A stretch of DNA of 59,151 bases from Bacillota bacterium (lineage in GTDB: Bacteria; Bacillota; Clostridia; Clostridiales; Clostridiaceae): contig JAEXLD010000128.1 in NCBI GenBank assembly GCA_023445445.1, positions 1-59,151 on the forward strand. Reading direction: 5' to 3'. The notes under the pieces are model-generated. The model did not search any database. It saw only the letters and a list, made by a program, of their open reading frames with translations, and was not told the origin of the DNA. Below are positions 51,914 through 59,151 of the stretch, in pieces (the stretch's first letter is position 1; every line of letters begins with the position of its first letter). Made by a program: the position numbers and the translations under genes.

Positions 51914-54136
51914 TTATTTTTTATTACTATATTTTTTAATTTCTTCTTTTAAATTAAAATAGAAATCCTCAATAGTTTCCTCTTCTTTTAATATTAAGGT
52001 TTCTATTGCATCATCTAAAGTATTCATAACATATATATGAAAATCCCCATCTTCTATGGCTTTCTCTACTTCTGGCATTAATATTAACTCATCTTTATTA
52101 CAAGAAGGTATTAATACACCCTTCCCCTTATAATCATCAATAAATTCACAAACCTTAAAAAAGCCTTCTATTTTTTCATTTACTCCACCTATAGCTTGAA
52201 CTTCACCTAGCTGATTAATGGAGCCAGTAACTGAAATACTTTGATTAATAGGTCTCTTTGTTAATGCAGATAAAATGCAGATAACTTCAGCTACAGAAGC
52301 ACTATCCCCATCAATAATCCCATAGGACTGCTCAAAATTCAAATAAAAATCTACTGGAATATCTTCATAAGAATTAATAATATTGCTAATTAATCCCTTT
52401 ATAATATTAATTGATTTTTCATGAATCTTTCCACTTAACTTACTTTCTTTATGAATATCAATTATTTTGCCAGTTCCCTTATGGGCAATACAAGTTATTC
52501 TTACAGGCTTGCCAAAGGAATGATATCCTGTATCTAATACTGATAACCCATTAATTACTCCTATTTTTTCTCCTGTAACTGATAGTATAATTTTGTTTTC
52601 TTTATAAAGCTTATCATATTCTTCTTCTATTCTTTCTTTATAATAAACCACATTTATTATATCCTCATCTTCAATTAATAAGCTATTTCTTTTCTTAGCA
52701 TTATAATTTGCAAGAATAATAACTTTATCTATTTCAGCAATATCTATATTAATTTTTGTTTTTCTACTTGCACTTCTAGATAAATACTTAATAATTTCAT
52801 TTATGCCCTCTTCTGTTATTTGCATAAGTCCATTTACTTTTATTTTATTATCTAGGGCAGATTTAATATATTTCACAGCATTTTTATTAACATCTACTAT
52901 TGGATAAAATTCCGCTCTTAATGGAAATAACTTACCAAAATCCTCATCTAAGCTATACAATGTATCATAGGTTTCCATATCCCCAATTATAATAACCTTC
53001 ACATCTATAGGTATAGGCTGTGGCTTTAAAGTATTAATAGAAATTATATCTAAATAGGATTTTGATGCATCGTAAGTTACCTTATTAGTCATTAATGCTT
53101 TCTTTAAATAATAATAGGAATATCCATTACTAGCTAATGTATTCATTCTTATAATTAAACATCCTCCATTAGCTTTTAATAAAGAGCCTGAATTAATTAA
53201 TGATATATCTGTTGTATAAACTCCATTATGGTTTTCATATTCTAAAAATCCCATTAAATTATTTGTATTAGGATCTTCTTCATATATAACAGGTGGATGA
53301 TAAGTCTTACTATTATCAACTAATAAATGAATATTGTATCTATTAATTACTTCATATAACTTTTCTTCATCTTCATCTATATCCATGGTATAACATTCTA
53401 CTATGTCCTTTTCCATAAGAGTGAATAACTTTTCTAAATACTCATAAGCATTATCATCATCTATAAATTCAAAAAGTACTTCATCTTTGTAATATTCCAT
53501 TTCCTTTGTTAAGAAATCACTATATATTTCTTTTAATTTACTTATAGATTTTATTTCTATATCCTTAATTTTCACTAAAACTACTTCAGCTCTCTTTTTT
53601 AATACAGTTGCTTTTGCTACTATTACTTCTTTTTTTTCTTTATCTAAATTATCATATTCTCTTTCACTTATAACTTTTCCATTTATTAATGGTATAAAAG
53701 CAAACCCCTTATTGGTAACCTTCACCTCAAAATTCTCTTTCTTGGCCATTTCCATTAATTCACTTACATAAGAATTTCTTTTACTTTGTATTTCTTCGAT
53801 TAATTCATCTTTTTCATCTTCTTTAGAAGAATTATAAAACTCTTCAATTAACTCTATATAATTATTGCGTATTCCTTCAACTACCTTTACTAATTTATTA
53901 CCATTGCCATTAGATACAAATAAAACTTCAGGTTTTTTATAATCCTCTAAAACAATATAACAAATATCCTTAGGAGGTTCTTTATATTTATACTGCTCCT
54001 TTATATAGGCTTGAAGTTTTGTTAATTTCTCCTTTGAAAATGAATCTATTAAATAAATATTATATCCCTCGCTATTTATACTAAGGGCTCTTCCTATCTT
54101 TTCATACTCTCCGTCTATTTCGGGTATCATTGTCAC
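51914..54136 (-). CDS. Lon-like S16 protease (AAA_32/LonB-type), N-terminus unresolved
   Basis: At least 740 residues of a Lon-related protein. The S16 protease domain is intact: catalytic Ser612 in IIDGDSASVAEV and Lys655 in IGGVNEKIEGFF. Upstream is the AAA_32-type region. Where relatives carry a P-loop after GYNIYV, this protein has LIDSFSKEKLTK (residues 30-40), so ATP binding is doubtful. The start given is a GTG without a ribosome binding site. Conserved N-terminal sequence (KKELTSQEVKFNFKF...) continues upstream in the same frame to about 54205, where no ATG exists; an ATG with a Shine-Dalgarno at 54212 is one base out of frame. The gene lies upstream of the spoIIA operon. Confidence 0.75.
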   Translation of the reverse strand: MTMIPEIDGEYEKIGRALSINSEGYNIYLIDSFSKEKLTKLQAYIKEQYKYKEPPKDICYIVLEDYKKPEVLFVSNGNGNKLVKVVEGIRNNYIELIEEFYNSSKEDEKDELIEEIQSKRNSYVSELMEMAKKENFEVKVTNKGFAFIPLINGKVISEREYDNLDKEKKEVIVAKATVLKKRAEVVLVKIKDIEIKSISKLKEIYSDFLTKEMEYYKDEVLFEFIDDDNAYEYLEKLFTLMEKDIVECYTMDIDEDEEKLYEVINRYNIHLLVDNSKTYHPPVIYEEDPNTNNLMGFLEYENHNGVYTTDISLINSGSLLKANGGCLIIRMNTLASNGYSYYYLKKALMTNKVTYDASKSYLDIISINTLKPQPIPIDVKVIIIGDMETYDTLYSLDEDFGKLFPLRAEFYPIVDVNKNAVKYIKSALDNKIKVNGLMQITEEGINEIIKYLSRSASRKTKINIDIAEIDKVIILANYNAKKRNSLLIEDEDIINVVYYKERIEEEYDKLYKENKIILSVTGEKIGVINGLSVLDTGYHSFGKPVRITCIAHKGTGKIIDIHKESKLSGKIHEKSINIIKGLISNIINSYEDIPVDFYLNFEQSYGIIDGDSASVAEVICILSALTKRPINQSISVTGSINQLGEVQAIGGVNEKIEGFFKVCEFIDDYKGKGVLIPSCNKDELILMPEVEKAIEDGDFHIYVMNTLDDAIETLILKEEETIEDFYFNLKEEIKKYSNKK

Positions 54137-54212
54137 ACTGCCGTTTTCTTTATTATCATTAAACTTAAAGTTAAACTTTACCTCTTGAGAAGTTAATTCT
54201 TTTTTGATACAT
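54137..54212 (-). pseudogene. Probable displaced N-terminal coding segment of the Lon-like gene
   Basis: ATG at 54212 follows AAAGGTGGG and reads MYQKR..., stopping after 13 codons. Removing one A from the AAAAAA run (54200-54205) would give MYQKELTSQEVKFNF and join the Lon-like frame. The rest of 54213-54492 holds an AT-rich leader and the fprA terminator. Confidence 0.55.
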
Positions 54213-54398
54213 TCCCACCTTTAAATTGACTAGCAATTTTTAAGAAGCAGTTTCCCCCCTTTTTTTAATTATTTATTATATAGATATTCTATTATTATAG
54301 GTTTAGGGATTACTTTTAAAAATAAATTCATTTTTATAAATACTATTATTTATATGAATATAGATATTAACTAATTACAAAAATAAGCTAAGTAAAAA

Positions 54399-54432
54399 GA
54401 GCATTGAAAAACTTAATATTCTTCAATGCCCT
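54399..54432 (-). terminator. fprA terminator
   Basis: The stem agagcattgaa/ttcaatgccct has one mismatch and a 12-nt loop. On the minus strand it ends in a five-T run. Confidence 0.75.
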
Positions 54433-54492
54433 TATTAAATAGCTCTAGTTAAAAATGCATAAATTTTACATTTCATTAATATTCTTTTTTAA

Positions 54493-55665
54493 TTACATTA
54501 AGCTTAAAAACTTCTCAACTGCTTCTTCAGCTTTTTTATACTCTTCCTCTGATGGTACAAAACAAAATGATAATCCTGGTTCTACTACTTTAAGCTTTAA
54601 ATCTTTCAGTCTAGATGTAAGCATTTTTACTCCTTCTCCACTCCATCCATAAGATCCAAAAGCCATGGCAGCTTTTCCTCTATTAATTATTGGGCTAACT
54701 AATGATAGTAAATCCCAAGAAGGTTTAACAGCATCTTGGTTTATTGTAGGTGATCCAATCATAAAGCCCTTTGCTCTTTCTAGCTTAGCTATACTTTCTT
54801 CTAATGGTCTTTCAGTAATTTCTGTTATATTAGCTATATACCCTTTTGCTTCTATTTTTTCTTTTAAGAATTTAGCCATTTCTTCTGTATTTCCATAAGC
54901 AGAAATATAGAATATTTCTATTCTTTTTTCATCTATTTCTTCTTCAGTTGCCCATTCCCTATATAGATTTAATATTTTATCTATATTATCCATATGAACT
55001 GGGCCATGGCTTGTAGCAATACAATCGAATTCTAAATTCTTAATCTTATCTAGTCCCATTAACACAAATTTCTTAAATGGTCCCATTATACATTCAAAGT
55101 AATATTTCATTTCAGCAAAATAATCATCATCTAAACTTGACATTATTCCACCCTTAGGGCAATAATGTGAGCCAGTAAAATCACATGTAAATAGTATTTT
55201 TCTTTCTTTTACATAAGTAAACATAGTGTCTGGCCAATGTAAATTTGGAGCAGGTATAAACTTCAAAGTAACTTCTCCAAGATTAATTTCTTCTTTAGCT
55301 TCAATATATTTAAATTCTCCATTTATTATATTTTTTAAATATATTATAGCTGCCTTTGAACCAACTATAGTAGCTTCAGGGTAATCTTTTATTAAATTTA
55401 TTAAAGAACCACTATGATCTAATTCTGTATGTTGAACTATAATATAGTCAACGTTTTTGTCTCCAATAACTGATACTAAATTTTCCTTAAACTCATTATA
55501 AAAACCTGTTTTTACAGTATCTACTACTGCTACTTTTTCATCGTTAATAACATAGGAATTATAGGTTGTTCCTTTTTTTGTTTCCATTATTATATCAAAG
55601 ACCTTTAAATTAGGATCCTTAACTCCTACCCAATAAATATTGTCTCTTAATTTTTCTTGTACCAT
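54493..55665 (-). CDS. fprA: A-type flavodiiron protein (FprA)
   Basis: A 390-residue oxygen- or NO-reducing protein. The N-terminal metallo-beta-lactamase-like domain binds two irons through HTELDHSG (His79, Glu81, Asp83, His84), NLHWPDTMF, TCDFTGSHYC and TSHGPVH. The C-terminal flavodoxin domain (about 250-390) has the FMN loop YISAYGNTEEMAKF. There is no fused rubredoxin or reductase, so electrons must come from separate proteins. TGGAGG precedes the ATG. It protects anaerobes from oxygen or nitrosative stress. Monocistronic. Confidence 0.93.
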   Translation of the reverse strand: MVQEKLRDNIYWVGVKDPNLKVFDIIMETKKGTTYNSYVINDEKVAVVDTVKTGFYNEFKENLVSVIGDKNVDYIIVQHTELDHSGSLINLIKDYPEATIVGSKAAIIYLKNIINGEFKYIEAKEEINLGEVTLKFIPAPNLHWPDTMFTYVKERKILFTCDFTGSHYCPKGGIMSSLDDDYFAEMKYYFECIMGPFKKFVLMGLDKIKNLEFDCIATSHGPVHMDNIDKILNLYREWATEEEIDEKRIEIFYISAYGNTEEMAKFLKEKIEAKGYIANITEITERPLEESIAKLERAKGFMIGSPTINQDAVKPSWDLLSLVSPIINRGKAAMAFGSYGWSGEGVKMLTSRLKDLKLKVVEPGLSFCFVPSEEEYKKAEEAVEKFLSLM

Positions 55666-55803
55666 ATAAATGCCTCCACAATATTAATCTATTAGTTCAT
55701 TTCTTGGTAACATTTTATCATAATCTTATTTGTCAAACAATTATAAATGTATATATTGTATATATTTTTTCTGTAACTTACATTTCTAATATATAAAATA
55801 TTA

Positions 55804-58089
55804 TTATGACCTTATCATTTTTGTTAGATTATTAATTTCTATAATATATTCATAATGTAAGGCTCTTGTTAAAGAAACATATAAAAGTCTTTTATCTAAA
55901 ATACTATCTTGGTAATTTTTATCACTTGGATCATATACAATAGTGGCATCAAATTCTAATCCTTTAGTCAAATAAGATGGAATTATAATTATATCATCAT
56001 TATTTTCTTTTTCGCTTCCTTTTATTAATGAAATTTTTAAGTTAATTTCCTTTTTTATAATTTTCTCTAATTTTTTACCTTCCTCTAAGGTTTTAGTTAT
56101 AATAGCTATACTTTTTTTACCCTTTTTAATAACTTCTTCAACAATATTTTTTATTTGTATAGCAGCTTCTTTATCTGAATTACACTTTATTATTTTTGGA
56201 ACATCTCCATGCCTTAAAACTGGTTTGGCATTCTTTAAATTTAAGTTTTGTGAAATTAATGCCTCATTTGCAAAATCAATTATTTCAACTGTCGATCTAT
56301 AACTTTGTGTCAATTGTATATATGTTGCCTTACCTTCAAAAACTTTATCAACTATATCATTCCAAGTTTTAAGTCCTTTATAATAATAAATTCCTTGTGC
56401 TATATCTCCAACTAAAGTTAAAGAATTTCCCTTAGTTAGTCTATTTACTAAATAAATTTGAAAAGGATTATAGTCTTGGGCTTCGTCTACTACAATATGT
56501 GAATATTTATCTTTTTCAGCAACTCCTTCTAATAATATATTTATATACATAAGAGGAGCTAAATCATCTTCATCTATTATACCTTTTTCATTGTTGTATT
56601 TTAATTCTTCCTTCATAAACTCTGCAAGGTCTGTAGGGATTTTACCTAAGGTTGCAATTTCAAAATATTCTTCATTGCTAAATAAATCATAATATATATC
56701 CTTTGATGTTATGCCTCTCCAATTCTTAAAATATTCATTCATAATTTTTTTAGAATTATTAATAATATTATTTTTTATTTCATCTCTTTGTGAGTACACT
56801 TTTATAAGTTTTTCTCTTCTTTCATTGCAATCTTCTAGTTCTCTCTTTACCTCTTTAATCTTTATATCCCAATCTAAATCTACTTGTAAGCAAAGTAATT
56901 GAATCTTTTCTTTTAGCTTTAATGATAAATATCTCTTTATTTCATCCTTCCTTTTATTTATAGGATAACTTTTTAAATCCTTTAGATAAAGCCTCATTAT
57001 TTCTCTTTTACCAAACAAAATATAGCCTTCCACAGTAATATCATTTATGTCTAGTGAAGCCCCTTCTAATAAAGCTAAATATCTATCTATTATACTTTTA
57101 AAGGTTAAAGTTCCCTTAATCTTAGATGAATTAACAACATAGCTGCACTTTTCTATGTTATCTGCTTCAATAATTTCCTTTAGTTTTTCATCCTTACCCT
57201 TAATTTTACCTTTAATTTTTAAGTGTTTAAGGGCTAAATCTTGAAATGTAGTTTGATTAACTTCCCCAACACCAAGATTAGGTAATATGTCTGATATATA
57301 ATCTAAAAATAGCTTGTTTGGAGCTAAAACTAATATATCCTTGCCCTTAATACTATCTGAATAACGATAAATTAAGTATGCTAATCTATGTAATGCTACT
57401 GTAGTTTTACCTGAACCTGCTGAACCCTGAACTATTATAGGTAAGTTCTTTGGCCACCTAATTATGTCATTTTGCTCCTTTTGGATAGTTGCTACTACTT
57501 CCTTTAGCTTCTTTCCTCTGCTTTCTTCTAGATTAATCTTTAAGAATTCATCCACTAGATCCTCTTCTTCTAATCCACTCTTAATAATAATATCATTTAT
57601 ACCTTCATCAAATATTTCTTCTAGGTAGTCTTCCTTAAATAAGAATTTTCTTTTTAAAGACAAGTTACCTTCTATTATTCCATTTGGGGACTTATAATAT
57701 GCATATCCTCCAGTTCCACTGTAATAAAGATCTGCTACTGGAGTTCTCCAATCTACAACTATTTCTTCTCCATCTTGACTTGAACTTACAGATTGTTTAC
57801 CAATATATATACTTTCCTCTTGTGATTTATTTTCTCTAAAGTCAACTCTTCCAAAGTATGGTACCTTAATTGCTTCTTCATAATTACTTATGTCTTTTTT
57901 AAGAACTGAATAAATTTTTTCAGTGGTTTCCTTTTCTTCGTTATAACTTCCTCTTGATTCCTTAGTTAAAAGCTTTAATTTTTTATCTATAACTTCGAAG
58001 TTTCTTTTCTTTTCCAAAAGCTCTTCATTTATTTTTTTCCTTTTTTCTTCAAGAATTTCTTTTTCTAAAAATAAACCTTCTTTCTTCAT
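55804..58089 (-). CDS. helD: RNA polymerase recycling helicase HelD
   Basis: A 761-residue superfamily 1 helicase-like ATPase of the HelD group, which removes stalled RNA polymerase from DNA. The N-terminal coiled coil (LEKEILEEKRKKINEELLEKKRNFEVIDKK) is the arm that enters the secondary channel. YIGKQSVSSSQDGEEIVVDWRTPVADLYY is the HelD signature. Walker A is VQGSAGSGKTTVALHRLAYL; motif II is YSHIVVDEAQDYNP; motif VI is LLYVSLTRAL. The ATG at 58089 has AGAGG upstream; an upstream start would add 20 residues without a site. Confidence 0.92.
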   Translation of the reverse strand: MKKEGLFLEKEILEEKRKKINEELLEKKRNFEVIDKKLKLLTKESRGSYNEEKETTEKIYSVLKKDISNYEEAIKVPYFGRVDFRENKSQEESIYIGKQSVSSSQDGEEIVVDWRTPVADLYYSGTGGYAYYKSPNGIIEGNLSLKRKFLFKEDYLEEIFDEGINDIIIKSGLEEEDLVDEFLKINLEESRGKKLKEVVATIQKEQNDIIRWPKNLPIIVQGSAGSGKTTVALHRLAYLIYRYSDSIKGKDILVLAPNKLFLDYISDILPNLGVGEVNQTTFQDLALKHLKIKGKIKGKDEKLKEIIEADNIEKCSYVVNSSKIKGTLTFKSIIDRYLALLEGASLDINDITVEGYILFGKREIMRLYLKDLKSYPINKRKDEIKRYLSLKLKEKIQLLCLQVDLDWDIKIKEVKRELEDCNERREKLIKVYSQRDEIKNNIINNSKKIMNEYFKNWRGITSKDIYYDLFSNEEYFEIATLGKIPTDLAEFMKEELKYNNEKGIIDEDDLAPLMYINILLEGVAEKDKYSHIVVDEAQDYNPFQIYLVNRLTKGNSLTLVGDIAQGIYYYKGLKTWNDIVDKVFEGKATYIQLTQSYRSTVEIIDFANEALISQNLNLKNAKPVLRHGDVPKIIKCNSDKEAAIQIKNIVEEVIKKGKKSIAIITKTLEEGKKLEKIIKKEINLKISLIKGSEKENNDDIIIIPSYLTKGLEFDATIVYDPSDKNYQDSILDKRLLYVSLTRALHYEYIIEINNLTKMIRS

Positions 58090-58295
58090 ACAAATACCTC
58101 TTATTAAAACTATTAAATTAATTATAGAATAAGTTATATCTAAATTCAATTAAATAGCAGTTTAATGCAATAAACTAGTAAATTATAGTTGTATTTCCTA
58201 TCTGTTCATATATTAAAATTATCTGCTTTATAAGTAATTCTTATTCTTTTATTTTTATTATTTTATATTAATTATAAAATAATAAGGATTTTACT

Positions 58296-58316
58296 TTCTA
58301 ACATTGTATGTTAGAA
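58296..58316. promoter_or_regulatory. 21-bp palindrome upstream of the GntR-RCK_C gene
   Basis: ttctaacat-tgt-atgttagaa, perfect 9-bp arms, ending 10 bp before the AAAGGAG ribosome binding site. A likely operator, probably for autoregulation. Confidence 0.6.
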
Positions 58317-58341
58317 TTTGTATATAAAGGAGCGGATAAAA

Positions 58342-58977
58342 TTGTTTAAACAAACTAAAACACCTAACTACATTAAAATAGCTGTTGATATAGCTCACAG
58401 AATAGTTAATAACCAATTTGTAGAGGGAGAAAAAATAACTGGTCGTACAACTTTAGTTAGTATTTATAATGTATCTCCTGAAACAATTAGAAGATCTTTA
58501 GCCCTTCTAAAGGATATGAATGTTGTTACAATTAATGAAAAAAGTGGGATTATTATAAATAATAAAAGTTCTGCTAAAGATTTTTTAAATAAATTTAAAA
58601 CTAAAACTGATTTTACATATTTAAATAATGAAACCTTTGAATTAATAAAACAAAGAAAAGAAATTGATGATAAGTTAGAAAAGAATATTAATAGTATAAT
58701 TCAATTTGCTACTCAATTAAGAAATGTAGGTTCTATAATTCCCTTTGAAAGTATAGTTGAAAAAGATAGCTTTGCCGTTGGAAAAAGCATTGGTGAACTT
58801 AATTTTTGGCATAATACTAAAGCTACTATAATTGCTGTTAAAAGAGATGGTGATTTATTTTTATCACCAGGCCCATATTTTAAAATTAATTCAAATGACA
58901 TAATAGTTTATGTTGGTGAAGACTCTGTTATAGAAACAGTTAAAGATTATATTTCTTTACCTTCATCTTCTAAGTAA
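58342..58977 (+). CDS. GntR-type regulator with C-terminal RCK_C (TrkA-C) domain, BusR-like
   Basis: A 211-residue regulator. The N-terminal winged helix is GntR-type (IAVDIAHRIVNNQFVEGEKITGRTTLVSIYNVSPETIRRSLALLKDMNVV, about 12-62). A helical linker follows, then an RCK_C domain (about 130-203: SFAVGKSIGELNFWHNTKATIIAVKRDGDLFLSPGPYFKINSNDIIVYVG). This arrangement is that of BusR, which binds c-di-AMP through RCK_C and represses osmolyte or potassium uptake. The start is a TTG nine nt after AAAGGAG; a TTG at 58318 would precede the site. Only the family link suggests the ligand; no transporter is in view. Confidence 0.82.
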   Translation: MFKQTKTPNYIKIAVDIAHRIVNNQFVEGEKITGRTTLVSIYNVSPETIRRSLALLKDMNVVTINEKSGIIINNKSSAKDFLNKFKTKTDFTYLNNETFELIKQRKEIDDKLEKNINSIIQFATQLRNVGSIIPFESIVEKDSFAVGKSIGELNFWHNTKATIIAVKRDGDLFLSPGPYFKINSNDIIVYVGEDSVIETVKDYISLPSSSK

Positions 58978-58993
58978 AAAAAATAGGAGCTGT

Positions 58994-59132
58994 CGTACAA
59001 TGTAAAATGAATAATGAAAAATGTAAAATTAAAGAAGAAACTCCCTTAGGAGTTTCTAAAATATATATCTTTTTAGTAATTCCTTTGGAATTACATCAAT
59101 AATTCTACATTTTACATTCTACATTTTTAATT
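58994..59132. repeat. Two-hairpin MITE-like repeat, copy D, flanked by a direct repeat
   Basis: Left array (aatgtaaaatgaataatg, from 58999), hairpin 1 gaaactcc-ctta-ggagtttc (59037-59056), hairpin 2 gtaattcc-ttt-ggaattac (59076-59094), right inverted array (ctacattttacattctacat). The 10-bp sequence taggagctgt occurs on both sides (58984-58993 and 59133-59142), like a target-site duplication. Confidence 0.7.
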
Positions 59133-59151
59133 TAGGAGCTGTTGCGACAGC
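59133..59151. terminator. Left part of a terminator-like hairpin at the window edge
   Basis: ggagctgt-tgcg-acagc continues past the window; it resembles a GAGCTGT/ACAGCTC terminator stem. The first copy of taggagctgt at 58984 follows the regulator's stop codon. Confidence 0.4.

Overview
The window is a stretch of chromosome from a low-GC (roughly 28%), spore-forming anaerobe of the Clostridium sensu stricto group. The evidence is AT-rich sequence, AGGAGG/GAGGTG ribosome binding sites, several TTG/GTG starts, a full set of endosporulation genes (sigF operon, spoVAC-AD-AE, spoIIP, gpr, yqfC-yqfD, a CotS-like kinase), a pyruvate phosphate dikinase, a flavodiiron protein and type-A RNase P RNA. 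The species cannot be fixed from the sequence alone. Nearly all genes lie on the minus strand. I saw no rRNA, tRNA, CRISPR array, prophage or complete insertion sequence.

Layout, left to right. (1) 1-3500: a DUF1653 protein and an old-yellow-enzyme oxidoreductase, small membrane proteins including a 30-residue ORF, and the RNase P RNA gene. (2) 3455-9221, minus: the macromolecular-synthesis operon dgt-dnaG-rpoD-trmK-nif3. (3) 9366-14714: a plus-strand CotS-like gene, then ppdK with a CcpN-like regulator upstream and a DUF4342 protein. (4) 14720-21964, minus: recO, era, a dgkA-PAP2 fusion, ybeY, pgpH (yqfF), yqfD, yqfC and rpsU. (5) 22083-34411, minus: HIT protein, mtaB, rsmE, prmA, then tpx and a siroheme reductase, then the heat-shock operon hrcA-grpE-dnaK-dnaJ behind a textbook CIRCE operator, and hemW. 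(6) 34690-37475: an accessory-looking insert between hemW and lepA holding an L25-like protein, a patatin lipase and an ECF-type sigma factor with a membrane partner. (7) 37629-45492: lepA, a yqxA-position protein, spoIIP, gpr, rpsT (plus), holA and a comEC that lacks its metallo-beta-lactamase domain. (8) 45516-51738: a P-type ATPase-like protein with ruined catalytic motifs, spoVAE-AD-AC and sigF-spoIIAB-spoIIAA. (9) 51914-58977: a Lon-like protease with a damaged or mis-started N-terminus, fprA, helD and a plus-strand GntR-RCK_C (BusR-like) regulator.

How the genes fit together. Replication, transcription and translation housekeeping (dnaG, rpoD, holA, rpsU, rpsT, lepA, era, ybeY, RNA methyltransferases, rnpB) is interleaved with sporulation from the first forespore sigma factor (SigF) through engulfment (SpoIIP), DPA uptake (SpoVA) and germination (Gpr). 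PgpH, a predicted c-di-AMP phosphodiesterase, and the BusR-like regulator suggest c-di-AMP turnover and sensing.

The points most worth a second look are: a family of MITE-like two-hairpin repeats with inverted terminal arrays, one copy flanked by a 10-bp direct repeat; the Lon-like gene whose conserved N-terminus continues upstream into another frame across an A6 run; the degenerate P-type ATPase beside spoVA; a possible hairpin-bridged Shine-Dalgarno for lepA; a palindrome covering the spoIIAA ribosome binding site; and a small hydrophobic ORF with possible antisense structure.
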